Part shown: in pieces, positions 32,807-42,449 of the stretch
Layout: each line of letters begins with the position of its first letter
How positions within the stretch are numbered: the first letter of the stretch is position 1
Assembly (NCBI RefSeq): GCF_003290025.1
Contig: NZ_QNHG01000001.1
Location: 759,913-823,912, forward strand
Source of the DNA: Pseudogemmobacter bohemicus
GTDB lineage: Bacteria; Pseudomonadota; Alphaproteobacteria; Rhodobacterales; Rhodobacteraceae
Direction of reading: 5' to 3'
DNA: 64,000 bases
Position numbers and translations under genes: made by a program
The notes under the pieces: model-generated
Seen by the model: the letters and a program-made list of their open reading frames with translations, nothing else
Databases searched by the model: none
Told to the model about the DNA's origin: nothing

Positions 32807-33052
32807 AGTGCCGCTTTGGTTCTGCGCGTGGTGCGGGGGGGCGATATCGTGCAGATCACGCCCTCACCGATCCGGAGCAGCTGCGCAGGTCAATCGCCAA
32901 TGCAGAAGGTCCCGACCAGCCTCTGGGTGCGGTCGCAGCCTGAGGCGTCTGTCGGGATCCCGCCGGAGGAGAGGTCAGGACCGTCATCTTCGCCATCTGG
33001 CGCTTGATCTGTGCGCTGGAGGAAATGCTGACAGCCGAGCGGGGTAAAACCC

Positions 33053-33505
33053 TCAGCGCCCGGCTGAGCGCGCATCATTCGCGCCCTGGACCACGATCGA
33101 GCGCACATTCGCCAGCTTGATATTCGACAGATGCAGCGCCACCGTCACCTCGCGCGAGCGCTGCGTGTTGACGGCTTTGTCTTCAAAGGGGGGCGAGATG
33201 CGGAAATCCAGGACCAGTACGCCGTCCTGGGTCACGGGTTGCGCCACCAGCTCTGCTTCCCACCAGCCCTGGGTCGGGGTCAGCCCGGTGGCGCGTACGA
33301 TGGCACCCGAAGAGACCTGCTCGACCTTCATGTCGAGCACGGTCTGCACCCGCTCGCGGCGGTCCTGCGGCTTCTCGTCAATCACGACTTTCTCCGCCGG
33401 CTCTGACCTTCCGAACCAGTTGAACGGGTTCAGGCGGCTGTCGCGCAGTCCGCCACAGGCGGCAAGCGTCAACAAAAGGCAAACAGCGGTGGCTTTGCGG
33501 ATCAT
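33053..33505 (-). CDS. predicted lipoprotein of unknown function
   Basis: The 150-residue product has a lipoprotein signal (RKATAVCLLLTLAACGG, lipobox LAAC, lipidated Cys at about residue 17). A basic/acidic linker with NPFNWFGRSE follows, then a beta-rich domain (AIVRATGLTPTQGWWEAELV, and VLDFRISPP). It probably sits on the periplasmic face of a membrane. No named family is recognised. It is divergent from sufE, with 140 bp between the starts. Confidence 0.75.
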   Translation of the reverse strand: MIRKATAVCLLLTLAACGGLRDSRLNPFNWFGRSEPAEKVVIDEKPQDRRERVQTVLDMKVEQVSSGAIVRATGLTPTQGWWEAELVAQPVTQDGVLVLDFRISPPFEDKAVNTQRSREVTVALHLSNIKLANVRSIVVQGANDARSAGR

Positions 33506-33645
33506 CCGTCATTCTCCATCTTCCGCCCCTTCGGTAGCGCGAAAGCGGCGCTTTGAAAAGGCAGAGCAGCGCAACCTTGCCCATTCAGCGCTCTGGACCT
33601 CTGGCGCGCCCGGGGCTAGGCCAGTCTGACAGAAGGAGAACCGCC

Positions 33646-34050
33646 ATGGCCACGCCCGCTTTCGAGGAAATCGCCGAGACCCTGGAATTCCTGGAGGACT
33701 GGGAGGAGCGCTATCGCCATGTGATCGAGCTGGGCAAGGCGATGCCGGCGCTGGAGGCGAGTTTCCACGTTCCCGCCTATAAGGTCGAGGGCTGCGCGAG
33801 CCAGGTCTGGCTGCGCCCGCAGATCACGCCGGAGAGGTTCGATTTCCAGGGCGACTCGGATGCGATGATCGTGCGCGGGCTGATCGCCATCCTGCACGCG
33901 CTTTATGCCGGTCTGACGCCGGCCGAGGTGCTGCGTGTCGATGCGCTGGCCGAGTTCGGCCGGATAGGGCTGAAAGAGAATCTCTCTGCACAGCGCTCGA
34001 ACGGGCTGCGCGCAATGGTCGAGCGCATCCGCCATCTGGCGGCTGCCTGA
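33646..34050 (+). CDS. sufE: SufE cysteine-desulfuration protein
   Basis: It accepts persulfide sulfur from SufS for Fe-S cluster assembly. The 134-residue product shows FLEDWEERYRHVIELGKAMP, the sulfur-accepting Cys50 in KVEGCASQVW, and IGLKENLSAQRSNGL near the end. The ATG follows AAGGAGAA. No other suf genes are adjacent. The stop codon lies inside the first unit of a 14-bp tandem repeat. Confidence 0.97.
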   Translation: MATPAFEEIAETLEFLEDWEERYRHVIELGKAMPALEASFHVPAYKVEGCASQVWLRPQITPERFDFQGDSDAMIVRGLIAILHALYAGLTPAEVLRVDALAEFGRIGLKENLSAQRSNGLRAMVERIRHLAAA

Positions 34051-34089
34051 TCAGGACTGGCTGATCAGAACTGGCTGATCAGAACTGGT
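34048..34089. repeat. three 14-bp tandem repeats at the sufE stop
   Basis: Units TGATCAGGACTGGC, TGATCAGAACTGGC and TGATCAGAACTGGT follow each other at 34048, 34062 and 34076. The first includes the sufE TGA. TGATCA is itself palindromic. Confidence 0.85.
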
Positions 34090-34105
34090 CAGCCAGGCTG
34101 TCAGA

Positions 34106-35902
34106 TCAGAGCGGCGCACAAGCCGCGCTGAGCCAGGCAAGCGTCTCGCCCGAAACGCGCGGTCCGATCAACGCCAGAACCCGGGCGTGATACTGGTCTA
34201 GCCAGGCGCGCTCCTCTGCCGACATCTGGCCGGCAAGGATCAGCCTGCGGTCAAACGGCACCCAGGTCAGGGTGCCAAAGCACAGCTGATCGCGATTGTC
34301 GCCAAGCGCCGGCGCCTCTTCGACCAGGATCAGGTTTTCCAGCCGGATGCCAAACGCCCCCTCGCGGTAATAGCCGGGCTCGTTCGAGAGGATCATCCCT
34401 GGCTCCAGCGCCACTTCCGAGATGCGGGAAATCCGCTGCGGCCCCTCATGCACCGAGAGGAACACACCGACGCCATGGCCGGTGCCGTGATTGTAATCCA
34501 GCCCGCGTGACCAGAGGAATTGCCGCGCCAGCGGGTCGAGATCGCGTCCTGACAGCCTACGCGGCCAACGCGCGCGCGACACCGCGATCATGCCGCGCAG
34601 AACGGCGGTATAGCAGTCGCGGGCCTCTTCTCCGGGATCGCCAATCGCGATGGTGCGGGTGATATCGGTGGTGCCATCCTGGTATTGCGCGCCGGAATCG
34701 ACCAGCAGCAGCTCGCCGTTTTGCAAACTGCGGTCGGTCTCTTCGGTCACCCGGTAATGGATGATCGCGCCATCCGGGCCGGCACCGCAGATGGTATCAA
34801 AGCTGATATCATGCAGAAGATTGGTCGCACGGCGGAAATCCTCCAGCGCTTTCACCACCGCGATTTCGGTCAGATCACCCGGCGCCTCGCGGTCAAGCCA
34901 GGCAAGGAAATTACAGACCGCCGCGCCATCCCTCAGATGCGCCTCGCGCGTCGAGGCGATCTCGGCGGCATTCTTGCGCGCCTTCGGCAGGATACAGGGA
35001 TCCTCGCCCCAGGCCACAGTGATCCCGGCCGCAGCCAGCACCTGGCTGATCGCCAGCGGCGCGGTGTTGCGATCGACCCGCACCGGGCCTTCCAGCGCTG
35101 CCAGCGCCGGCACCAGGTCTTCCACCGGCCGGATGGTGACCTGCTTGCCCAGTTCCGCACGAAGCTGAGCAGGGAATTTCGCGTCAGCGGCAAACAGCGT
35201 CACCGCGCCGGTATCCGAGAGGATGGCAAAGCCCTGCACGACCGGGTTGCGCGCCACATCACCGCCCCGGATATTCAGAAGCCAGCAAAGAGAATCAGGC
35301 AGGGTGATCACGGCGGCACGTTGCCCCGCCACCTGCAGCACCTTTGCCAGCCGCTGGCGCTTGTTGCCGGCAGTTTCGCCCGCCAGCGCCTCGGGCCGGA
35401 TAAAGGCCACACTCAGCGGCGGCGCCGGCCGGTCGGTCCAGATCCGCGCCACCAGATCGCCGCTCTCGTGCAATGAGATGCCGCCTGCCGCCAGCCCGGC
35501 CGAGAGCCGCGCGATTTCATCGGCGGTATGCAGCCAGGGATCAAACCCGACCATATCTCCCGCCGCCAGATGCCGCAGGATCCAGGGCGCCGGCAGCTCT
35601 TCCGGCCAGGCGACCGGCGTAAAGGCCGCAAGATCGACCTGAGATTTCACCTGCACCCGGTAACGCCCGTCGATAAAAACCCCCGCAACCTCCGGCAGCG
35701 CGATGCAGAACCCGGCTGATCCGGTGAAACCCGTCAGCCAGGCCAGCCGCGCATCGCAATCGGCGACATATTCCCCCTGATGCGCATCGGCGCGCGGCAC
35801 GATGAAGCCCGAAAGCCCCTCCGCCGCCATCACTGCGCGCAACGCAGCCAACCGCCCCTGACCCTCTTCCGGCGAGGCCGGATTGTCGAAGCTCTGGAAC
35901 AT
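34106..35902 (-). CDS. pepP: Xaa-Pro aminopeptidase P family (M24B)
   Basis: It removes N-terminal residues preceding proline using two metals. The 598-residue product is the large three-domain form: two creatinase-like N-terminal domains (FIVPRADAHQGEYVADCDAR, LTGFTGSAG) and a pita-bread catalytic domain. Metal ligands are in LVDSGAQYQDGTTDITRT (two Asp), HGTGHGVG (His), SNEPGYY (Glu) and RLENLI (Glu). The start at 35902 gives MFQSFDNPA; a start at 35920 would use an ATG within the dispersed repeat. Confidence 0.95.
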   Translation of the reverse strand: MFQSFDNPASPEEGQGRLAALRAVMAAEGLSGFIVPRADAHQGEYVADCDARLAWLTGFTGSAGFCIALPEVAGVFIDGRYRVQVKSQVDLAAFTPVAWPEELPAPWILRHLAAGDMVGFDPWLHTADEIARLSAGLAAGGISLHESGDLVARIWTDRPAPPLSVAFIRPEALAGETAGNKRQRLAKVLQVAGQRAAVITLPDSLCWLLNIRGGDVARNPVVQGFAILSDTGAVTLFAADAKFPAQLRAELGKQVTIRPVEDLVPALAALEGPVRVDRNTAPLAISQVLAAAGITVAWGEDPCILPKARKNAAEIASTREAHLRDGAAVCNFLAWLDREAPGDLTEIAVVKALEDFRRATNLLHDISFDTICGAGPDGAIIHYRVTEETDRSLQNGELLLVDSGAQYQDGTTDITRTIAIGDPGEEARDCYTAVLRGMIAVSRARWPRRLSGRDLDPLARQFLWSRGLDYNHGTGHGVGVFLSVHEGPQRISRISEVALEPGMILSNEPGYYREGAFGIRLENLILVEEAPALGDNRDQLCFGTLTWVPFDRRLILAGQMSAEERAWLDQYHARVLALIGPRVSGETLAWLSAACAPL

Positions 35903-35913
35903 CGGGGAAGCCC

Positions 35914-35955
35914 CTTTCATCTGTCTGTAAATATCCCGGGGGAGGCCGAAGGCCG
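35914..35955 (-). repeat. dispersed intergenic repeat, copy 2 (inverted)
   Basis: On the minus strand this reads GGCCTCCCCCGGGATATTTA then CAGACAGATGAAAGGGG, matching copy 1 and the pair at 37932-38015. It separates pepP and cobT. Confidence 0.7.
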
Positions 35956-35971
35956 TGGGGGCAGCGCCCCC

Positions 35972-37840
35972 TTACCCCGATTTCCGCATACCCGCCCGTT
36001 TGGCAGCCCGCGGATCCTTGTCAAACAGCCCCGCCAGCTGCTCGGTCATCGCCCCCGCCAGCTGCTCGACATCGGTGATCGTCACCGCGCGCTGATAATA
36101 GCGCGTCACATCATGGCCGATGCCGATCGCGATCAGCTCGACCGCGCGGCGTTTCTCGACCATCGCAATCACATCGCGCAGATGTTTTTCCAGGAACGAG
36201 GCCGGGTTCACCGACAGGGTCGAATCATCCACCGGCGCCCCGTCCGAGATCACCATCAGGATCCGCCGCGCCTCAGGCCGCGCCAGCATCCGGCGATGCG
36301 CCCATTCCAGCGCCTCACCGTCGATGTTCTCCTTAAGGAGGCCCTCTTTCATCATCAGGCCCAGATTGGGCCGCACCCGACGCCAGGGCGCATCGGCGCT
36401 TTTATAGATGATATGGCGCAGATCATTCAGCCGCCCCGGCTGCTGAGGCCGCCCCTCGGCCAGCCATTTCTCACGGCTCTGCCCGCCCTTCCAGGCCCGG
36501 GTGGTGAAGCCGAGGATCTCGGTCTTGACCTGGCAGCGCTCCAGCGTACGCGCCAGCACATCGGCGCAGATTGCCGCGATGGAGATCGGCCGCCCACGCA
36601 TCGACCCCGAATTGTCGATCAACAGCGTCACCACCGTATCGCGGAACTCGGTATCCTTTTCCCATTTGAACGACAAAGGCGTGGTCGGGTTGGCGACAAC
36701 CCGCGCCAGACGCCCGGCATCCAGCACACCTTCCTCAAGATCAAACAGCCATGAGCGGTTCTGCTGCGCCTGCAAGCGCCGCTGCAATTTGTTCGCCAGC
36801 CGCCCCACCGCCCCTTTCAGCGGGTCCAGCTGCTGGTCGAGATAGGCGCGCAGCCGCTCCAGCTCGGCCGGCTCCGCCAGTTCCTCGGCGCGGATTTCCT
36901 CGTCGAACCGGGTGGTGAAGACAGTGTAATTCGGATCGGCATCGGAATGGGGGGCAGGGGGCGGCGGCTCCAGCGGAGCCTCACCCTCGGGCATCTCGGT
37001 CTCATCGCCGAGCTCCATCTCGGCATTGTCCTCCATCTGGACCTGCGCCTGGGATTCGTCCTGCTGCTCTTCCTGGCTGCGCTCGGGGGAGGCCTCGGCC
37101 TCTTCGCCCTGCTCCTCCTCGCCTTCCTGGTTTTCGGGGCTTTCCTGATCCTCTTCCGCCTCGTCGCCAGCCTCGTCATCCTCGGGGCGATCCGGGTCAT
37201 CGCCCAGCTGGTCGCCATAACCTAGATCCTGGATCACCTTGCGCGCCAGCCGCGCGAAAGCCGACTGATCCGAGAGCACATCATCAAGCGTCTCCAGCGT
37301 GCCGCCGGCCTGGTCCTCGATAAATCCGCGCCAGAGGTTCATCACATTCTCGGCGCTCGCCGGCAATTTGCGCCCGGTGGCAAGCGCGCGGACCAGATAG
37401 CCCGCAGCGACCGGCAAAGGCGCGTCCTGGGCCGAGGTGATCTGGGAATAGCCCTTGCGATCCGCCTCCTGGGCGATTTTCGCGTCGATATTGGTGGCTG
37501 TGCCGGGCATCACGCGGGCGCCCATCGCCTCGCAGCGCGCGGTCTCCATCGCGTCATAAATATCGCGTGCGAGCTGCCCGACCGGCGCATATTTCGCCGA
37601 GGTCGCCTCGTCATGGAACTTCCTGCGCATCGCGAAAGCGTCGGCGGTGCCGCGCGCCAGCAGCACCTCGTCGCGCGTCATGCGTCGCGAGACCTGGGGC
37701 AGGCGCACCCCGTCACGGTTCATGCCCGGCGGATCGACCGAATAGGAGACCGACATCTCCGGATCGTCGGCCAGCACTTTCGTGGCCTCGGCCAGGGCTT
37801 TCTTGAAGGGATCGGCGGGATTGTCGGCGGGTTTGCTCAT
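35972..37840 (-). CDS. cobT: cobaltochelatase subunit CobT
   Basis: With CobS it forms the AAA+ chaperone ring that drives CobN to insert cobalt into hydrogenobyrinate a,c-diamide (aerobic B12 pathway). The 622-residue product has an N-terminal helical domain, a very acidic Glu/Gln/Asp linker (residues about 215-290), and a C-terminal von Willebrand A domain. The MIDAS motif is [10 protein letters not shown] near residue 410, with later [10 protein letters not shown]. cobS lies upstream on the same strand, 206 bp away, with two inverted repeat copies between them. Confidence 0.97.
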   Translation of the reverse strand: MSKPADNPADPFKKALAEATKVLADDPEMSVSYSVDPPGMNRDGVRLPQVSRRMTRDEVLLARGTADAFAMRRKFHDEATSAKYAPVGQLARDIYDAMETARCEAMGARVMPGTATNIDAKIAQEADRKGYSQITSAQDAPLPVAAGYLVRALATGRKLPASAENVMNLWRGFIEDQAGGTLETLDDVLSDQSAFARLARKVIQDLGYGDQLGDDPDRPEDDEAGDEAEEDQESPENQEGEEEQGEEAEASPERSQEEQQDESQAQVQMEDNAEMELGDETEMPEGEAPLEPPPPAPHSDADPNYTVFTTRFDEEIRAEELAEPAELERLRAYLDQQLDPLKGAVGRLANKLQRRLQAQQNRSWLFDLEEGVLDAGRLARVVANPTTPLSFKWEKDTEFRDTVVTLLIDNSGSMRGRPISIAAICADVLARTLERCQVKTEILGFTTRAWKGGQSREKWLAEGRPQQPGRLNDLRHIIYKSADAPWRRVRPNLGLMMKEGLLKENIDGEALEWAHRRMLARPEARRILMVISDGAPVDDSTLSVNPASFLEKHLRDVIAMVEKRRAVELIAIGIGHDVTRYYQRAVTITDVEQLAGAMTEQLAGLFDKDPRAAKRAGMRKSG

Positions 37841-37931
37841 GGGTCGACCCTGTCACCGGCGCTGGTGGAGATGCAAGGGAAATGCCGCTGGCCGGGTAGG
37901 GGGGCTGTCTGCCCCCCGGTCCGCTGCGCGG

Positions 37932-38015
37932 CCCTCCCCCCGAGGATATTTAAGGACAGATGAAAAGGGCTTTCCTTTCTCCTGTCTGAAAATATCCCCG
38001 GGGGGAGGCCGAAGG
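37932..38015. repeat. dispersed intergenic repeat, copies 3 and 4 in inverted orientation
   Basis: A plus-strand copy (CTCCCCCCGAGGATATTTAA then GGACAGATGAAA, 37932-37969) is followed by a minus-strand copy (37975-38015). Together they could fold into one long hairpin between cobS and cobT. Confidence 0.7.
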
Positions 38016-38046
38016 CCGCAGGGGGCAGGCAGCCCCCCGTCTTTTC

Positions 38047-39021
38047 TTACTTCATCGCCATGGAGGCGGCGGATTCCGGCAGCTCTTCATTGAAGCAGCG
38101 CTGATAGAACTCGGCGACGGTCTGACGCTCCAGCTCATCGCATTTGTTCAGGAAAGAAAGCCGGAACGCATATCCCACATTGCGGAAGATCTGCGCGTTT
38201 TGCGCCCAGTTCAGCACGGTCCGCGGCGACATCACCGTCGAGAGATCACCATTCATAAAGGCGGTCCGGGTCAGATCGGCAACGGTGACCATCTGGCTCA
38301 TGGTCTTGCGGCCTTCGGCGGTGTTGTAATGTGGGTTCTTTGCCAGAACGATGGCAGTTTCCGCGTCATGCGACAGGTAGTTCAGCGTCGCCACCAGTGA
38401 CCAGCGGTCCATCTGGGCCTGGTTGATCTGCTGCACGCCGTGATAGAGGCCGGTCGTATCGCCAAGGCCCACCGTGTTTGCAGTGGCGAAGAGGCGGAAG
38501 GACGGGTGCGGCGTGATGATCTCATTCTGATCCAGCAGCGTCAGCTTGCCGTCATGCTCCAGCACGCGCTGGATCACGAACATCACATCGGCGCGGCCGG
38601 CATCATATTCGTCGAAGACGATGGCAACGGGATTGCGCAAAGCCCAGGGCAGGATACCCTCCTGGAATTTCGTCACCTGGCGGCCATCTTCCAGCTTGAT
38701 CGCATCCTTGCCGATCAGGTCAATCCGCGAGATATGGCTGTCGAGGTTCACCCGCACGCAGGGCCAGTTCAGCCTCGCGGCGACCTGTTCGATATGCGTG
38801 GATTTGCCGGTGCCGTGATAGCCCTGGATCATCACGCGCCGGTTATAGGCAAAGCCTGCCAGAATCGCGAGCGTGGTATCGGGGTCGAATTTATAGGTGC
38901 TGTCGATCTCGGGCACGCGATCAGTGCGATCGGCGAAGCCCTTGACCCGCATCTCGGTATCGATGCCGAACACTTCACGGACTGAGATTTCTTCGGTCGG
39001 CTTGATCGCATTATCGGGCAT
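38047..39021 (-). CDS. cobS: cobaltochelatase subunit CobS (AAA+ ATPase)
   Basis: This is the ATPase partner of CobT. The 324-residue product shows Walker [10 protein letters not shown] (about residues 67-75), Walker [10 protein letters not shown], sensor-1 LFATANT, and the N-terminal [24 protein letters not shown] segment. The length is normal. It lies between a J-domain gene (further upstream, same strand) and cobT, the order usual in Rhodobacteraceae. cobN is not in the window. Confidence 0.97.
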   Translation of the reverse strand: MPDNAIKPTEEISVREVFGIDTEMRVKGFADRTDRVPEIDSTYKFDPDTTLAILAGFAYNRRVMIQGYHGTGKSTHIEQVAARLNWPCVRVNLDSHISRIDLIGKDAIKLEDGRQVTKFQEGILPWALRNPVAIVFDEYDAGRADVMFVIQRVLEHDGKLTLLDQNEIITPHPSFRLFATANTVGLGDTTGLYHGVQQINQAQMDRWSLVATLNYLSHDAETAIVLAKNPHYNTAEGRKTMSQMVTVADLTRTAFMNGDLSTVMSPRTVLNWAQNAQIFRNVGYAFRLSFLNKCDELERQTVAEFYQRCFNEELPESAASMAMK

Positions 39022-39234
39022 GGTCAGGTCCAGGGTTCGGGCAGATTTCGGGCAATTTCAGGCGGTCCCTGGTTCATGGAACATTCCGGACAGACGTGCA
39101 AGGGCGCCTTTGGTCGGGAGCGCTGTGACCGCCTGGCCCTGGTCTTGCCACAGACAGAGGCCAATATGCCGGTGATCCGTGGTGGCGCGCTTCATGCGCC
39201 AGGCTGCGTGAACTGGCGGGCGGAGGATATTGCC

Positions 39235-39729
39235 ATGCATTATCGGCTGGTTTTCAGCCTGATCACCGCTGTCGCGGCGCTGATCGTCTTTCATCCCCTA
39301 TCTTTCATACAGTTCGCAAATCCAGGACCGACACCTCTCATGCCGCCGCCGGTCCCGCCGGTGGCGCGGTTCTTTCCTGCGCTCTGGCCTTACGCGGCCA
39401 TCACTCTTTCTGCCGGGTTGACAGGGGCGGCACTGGCGCCGCTCTGGTGTTCGGGCTTTTGGGGGCGGCTGGTTGCAAGCCTGATCACGCCGGGCCTCGT
39501 GCTCGGGCCGGCGGCCCTTGTCCTGGAGCTGCTCAGCAGGGCGCCTGATCTGGGCCTTGTGCTGCTTGCTTTCGTCTGTCCGCCCGTGCTGATCGTTGCG
39601 GCAGCTGCAGAGATCCCGTCGGGCCTGATGGCCTGGTCCGGCGGAGTGCTGGCGGCATGGATCTCCGGCAGGACCATTGCCACGCGCCGCGCCAGGGCGG
39701 CGCGCCTGGCGGCAGGTCTCAATTTTTGA
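39235..39729 (+). CDS. small integral membrane protein of unknown function
   Basis: The 164-residue product has about four hydrophobic helices (RLVFSLITAVAALIVFHPLS, ALWPYAAITLSAGLTGAALA, RLVASLITPGLVLGPAALVL, LVLLAFVCPPVLIVAAAAEI) and an Arg-rich C terminus. The ATG at 39235 follows CGGAGGAT; the frame extends upstream to 39076 without a site. It is convergent with the J-domain gene, three bases from its stop. No family is recognised. Confidence 0.6.
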   Translation: MHYRLVFSLITAVAALIVFHPLSFIQFANPGPTPLMPPPVPPVARFFPALWPYAAITLSAGLTGAALAPLWCSGFWGRLVASLITPGLVLGPAALVLELLSRAPDLGLVLLAFVCPPVLIVAAAAEIPSGLMAWSGGVLAAWISGRTIATRRARAARLAAGLNF

Positions 39730-39732
39730 GCC

Positions 39733-40368
39733 TCAGTCCCGGAAGTAACGGCTGTCCTTGATCTGATCCCAGGCCCAGACCACTTCTTGCAGCATCTCTT
39801 CCTGGCTGCGGTCACCGCCATTCATATCAGGGTGAAGAACCTTTATCAGGGCTTTGTATTGTTTGCGGATTTCTGTCTTTGTCATCGTGTCGCGGGAATC
39901 CAGGATCTCCAGCGCCTTGCGCTCGGTCGGCGGCAGTTTCCGCGTCGCCCCTGTCGACGCTGTCGAGGGCACCGAGCGGGTGCCCTTCTCGCCAAGCAGT
40001 TCCAGCGGGTCATTCACCCCCATCCGGGCCCAGGAATTGCCGTCATCCTTTTTGGAAAACGGCTTCGTCTCGCGCTCCCAGAGGCGGTCCTTTTCGACGA
40101 TGCGGCGGAATTCCTCATCCGAGGTGCCGTCGAAGAAATTCCATTTCAGATTGTATTCGCGGATATGGTCCTTGCAGAACCAGAAAAACTCATCGAGCTG
40201 CTCGCGCGATTTCGGCGCGCGGAACTCGCCGGTCTTGTCACAATCGGGATAGTCGCAGCCGCGCGCCGATGTCGCTGCGGCCGACACGCCGGCGCGGCGG
40301 CCGGCGGATTTGCGTTTCTTGTCCGTGGAAACACGGAGATCGAATTCGAACGGGTTCTTGCTGACCAT
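39733..40368 (-). CDS. J-domain (DnaJ-class) molecular chaperone
   Basis: The 211-residue protein carries its J domain at the C terminus (KALEILDSRDTMTKTEIRKQ, then YKALIKVLHPDMNGGDRSQE, HPD motif intact), so it can stimulate DnaK. The N-terminal half has a possible metal-binding set CDYPDCDKTG...FWFCKDH. This type sits next to cobS and bolA in many Rhodobacteraceae. It is divergent from bolA with a 132-bp shared upstream region. Confidence 0.92.
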   Translation of the reverse strand: MVSKNPFEFDLRVSTDKKRKSAGRRAGVSAAATSARGCDYPDCDKTGEFRAPKSREQLDEFFWFCKDHIREYNLKWNFFDGTSDEEFRRIVEKDRLWERETKPFSKKDDGNSWARMGVNDPLELLGEKGTRSVPSTASTGATRKLPPTERKALEILDSRDTMTKTEIRKQYKALIKVLHPDMNGGDRSQEEMLQEVVWAWDQIKDSRYFRD

Positions 40369-40500
40369 TATACGCTGACCATAGTTCGGGGGGCCTCGTG
40401 CTGCCTTTTCAACGTGCTGCCTTCTTGCCGTGACGACTTCTCGACTCGGGCGCCCAAGTTTAGGTGTTTTGTCAGCAGATTGAAGAGGGGGTTCACGAAA

Positions 40501-40752
40501 ATGCCCGTGATCGGTGAAATCGAGACGCGGCTGAGGGCGGCTTTTGCGCCTGTTGAGCTGGAGGTGCTGAATGAAAGCCACCGTCATGCCGGCCATTCCG
40601 GCGATGATGGCAGCGGTGAGACCCATTTCGCGGTCCGGATCCGCGCCGATGCCTTTGCCCCGATGAGCCGCATCGCGCGCCACCGCGCTGTGCTGGCGGC
40701 GCTTGGCGATATCCCGGCGCGCATTCACGCGCTGGCGCTGGATATCGGCTGA
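40501..40752 (+). CDS. bolA: BolA family protein
   Basis: The 83-residue product shows the BolA fold: IETRLRAAFAPVELEVLNES, HRHAGHSGDDGSGETHFAVR, FAPMSRIARHRAVLAAL, and IHALALDI. The conserved His/Ser segment is intact. BolA proteins pair with monothiol glutaredoxins in Fe-S handling. GAGGGG precedes the start at slightly long spacing. Confidence 0.95.
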   Translation: MPVIGEIETRLRAAFAPVELEVLNESHRHAGHSGDDGSGETHFAVRIRADAFAPMSRIARHRAVLAALGDIPARIHALALDIG

Positions 40753-40870
40753 AATCCGGCAGCGGCATCGGCATGTCGCGGATCGCAAGCGCAGCACCGG
40801 CAGAAATCTGTCAGACTGATCGCAGGGCCGCTGGCCCCGTCTGCGTGAGTGACCATCGGGAGTGAGTATC

Positions 40871-41338
40871 ATGCATTTCAACCCTGACACCGATCTGCGG
40901 ATCGAGCGCCGGTTCCAGGCCACGCCCGAGCGTATCTGGCGCTGTCTGACCGAGCCCGCGCTGATCGAGTCCTGGTTCGCACCGCGCCCGGTGGTGACGC
41001 GCGATGTGAGCCTCGATCTCAGGCCGGGGGGATCTTTCCGCTCGGTGATGGATGTGCCGGGCCATGGCGAGATGCCGGGCCATGGCTGCGTGCTTGAGGT
41101 GGTCGGGGGCAGGCGCCTGGTCTGGACCGACCTGATGCGCGGCGGCTGGCATCCGAATGCCGGGAGCTTCGGCTTTACCGCGGTGATGGAGCTGTGGCCG
41201 GACGGGGCGGGTACGCTTTACCGCGCCAATGCGCTGCATCGCAGCACGGCGCAGAAGGCTGACCATGAAAAGATGGGGTTCCATGAGGGCTGGGGCGCTG
41301 CTGCCGATCAGCTGGGCGAGCTGGCGCTGACGCTTTAG
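40871..41338 (+). CDS. SRPBCC (AHSA1-type) domain protein
   Basis: This 155-residue START-like ligand-binding protein shows RRFQATPERIWRCLTEPALI, ESWFAPRPV, LDLRPGGSFRSVMD, VVGGRRLVWTDLM and the C-terminal FHEGWGAAADQLGELALTL. Such proteins bind hydrophobic ligands or act as regulators; the ligand is unknown. The ATG at 40871 is preceded by GGAGTGAG. The end overlaps the convergent rhodanese gene by four bases. Confidence 0.9.
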   Translation: MHFNPDTDLRIERRFQATPERIWRCLTEPALIESWFAPRPVVTRDVSLDLRPGGSFRSVMDVPGHGEMPGHGCVLEVVGGRRLVWTDLMRGGWHPNAGSFGFTAVMELWPDGAGTLYRANALHRSTAQKADHEKMGFHEGWGAAADQLGELALTL

Positions 41339-41775
41339 CCCCTGGGGGCGACGTCGTTGCCTGAGACCCTGGTGGCGATCTCATTGGTGGCGACCTCGTT
41401 TCCGGCGGCTTTCCAGGCGGTAAAGCCGCCGCCGAGGCTGGCACAGCGCAGCCCCATCTGACTTGCGACCTCGGCCGCCAGCGCCGAGCGCCAGCCCGAG
41501 GCGCAGTAAAAGACATAGAGCCGCTCTTCCGCCAGCCAGGCCTTATGATAGGGGCTTTCCGGGTCGATCCAGAATTCCAGCATGCCGCGCGGCGCGTGGC
41601 GGGCGCCGGGGATCATGCCTTCGCGCTCCAGCTCGCGCGGGTCGCGGATATCGACAAACACCGCTTCGCCCGCCGCCTGCAGCGTGGGGGCTTCCTCGGG
41701 CGCAATGGTCGTGATCGCGGCAGTGGCCCGCGCCAGCAGATCGCGGTAGCCGAGTTTTTTGCGCGAGCCAGCCAT
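41335..41775 (-). CDS. rhodanese-like sulfurtransferase
   Basis: This 146-residue single-domain rhodanese shows VFVDIRDPRELEREGMIPGA, RHAPRGMLEFWIDPESPYHK and the active-site Cys in VFYCASGWRSALAAE. It ends with a repetitive tail of GNEVATNEIATRVSGNDV type. It transfers sulfane sulfur to an unknown acceptor. The ATG at 41775 follows a G-run at suitable spacing; an ATG two codons upstream has no space for a site. Confidence 0.92.
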   Translation of the reverse strand: MAGSRKKLGYRDLLARATAAITTIAPEEAPTLQAAGEAVFVDIRDPRELEREGMIPGARHAPRGMLEFWIDPESPYHKAWLAEERLYVFYCASGWRSALAAEVASQMGLRCASLGGGFTAWKAAGNEVATNEIATRVSGNDVAPRG

Positions 41776-41874
41776 GGACATCCCCCCTGATTCTGTTGCC
41801 ATTCTGCCGGGCCGTGCGCCGTCTGACGAGGGTTCAGATGTCGGTGCGGCCGGAGAAAGGCCGGAGAACGCACC

Positions 41875-42399
41875 ATGACCCGAGCTCCCGCCCCCGATCC
41901 CGCCCCCGCGCCGCTGCCGCGCCTCGCGGCACTTGCCGTGGTGGTGCATCAGGGGAAGGTGCTGCTGGTGCGCCGCCGCAATCCGCCCGATCAGGGGCTT
42001 TGGGGCTATCCGGGCGGCAAGGTCGAGTTCGGCGAGGCGGTGGCCCGCGCCGCCGAACGCGAACTGGCCGAGGAGACCGGGATCCGCGCCAGGGCCACCC
42101 GCCCGTTGCCCGGGCTGGATATTATCGGCCCCATTATCGGCCCCGGCGACGGGACAGCCTGCGGAACAGGCCGCGCCGCCTGGCATTATTATCTGGTGCC
42201 GGTGGTCTGCCGCTATCTCTCTGGCGTGCCGCAGGCGGCGGATGACGCCGACGAGGCCGCCTGGTTTCCCATTCCCGATGTGCTGGCCCGCCGCCATCCG
42301 ATGAGCGCCGATGTCGATGCGGTTTTGCGGGCCGCTCTTCACGAGGAGGGGATCGGGACAGGCGGCGGGGCAGAGATAGGGGCGGGCGCCCCCTTGTAA
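41875..42399 (+). CDS. Nudix hydrolase
   Basis: The 174-residue product has a complete Nudix box (GGKVEFGEAVARAAERELAE followed by ETG) at about residues 48-70, the Mg2+-binding catalytic helix that cleaves nucleoside diphosphate-X substrates. The N terminus is Pro/Ala-rich. The substrate is not predictable; MutT-like or ADP-ribose-type are both possible. CCGGAGAACG precedes the ATG. pepN follows 50 bp later in the same direction. Confidence 0.92.
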   Translation: MTRAPAPDPAPAPLPRLAALAVVVHQGKVLLVRRRNPPDQGLWGYPGGKVEFGEAVARAAERELAEETGIRARATRPLPGLDIIGPIIGPGDGTACGTGRAAWHYYLVPVVCRYLSGVPQAADDADEAAWFPIPDVLARRHPMSADVDAVLRAALHEEGIGTGGGAEIGAGAPL

Positions 42400-42449
42400 C
42401 CGCCCCGGCCCGGGTCCAGGTATTTGTGTATAAGGAAAGGGAAATCGCC

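Noticed and set aside
34048..34089. Short CRISPR-like array
   Set aside because: Units of 14 bp are directly abutting without spacers; the 57792-57904 repeats likewise have no spacers. No cas genes are in the window.
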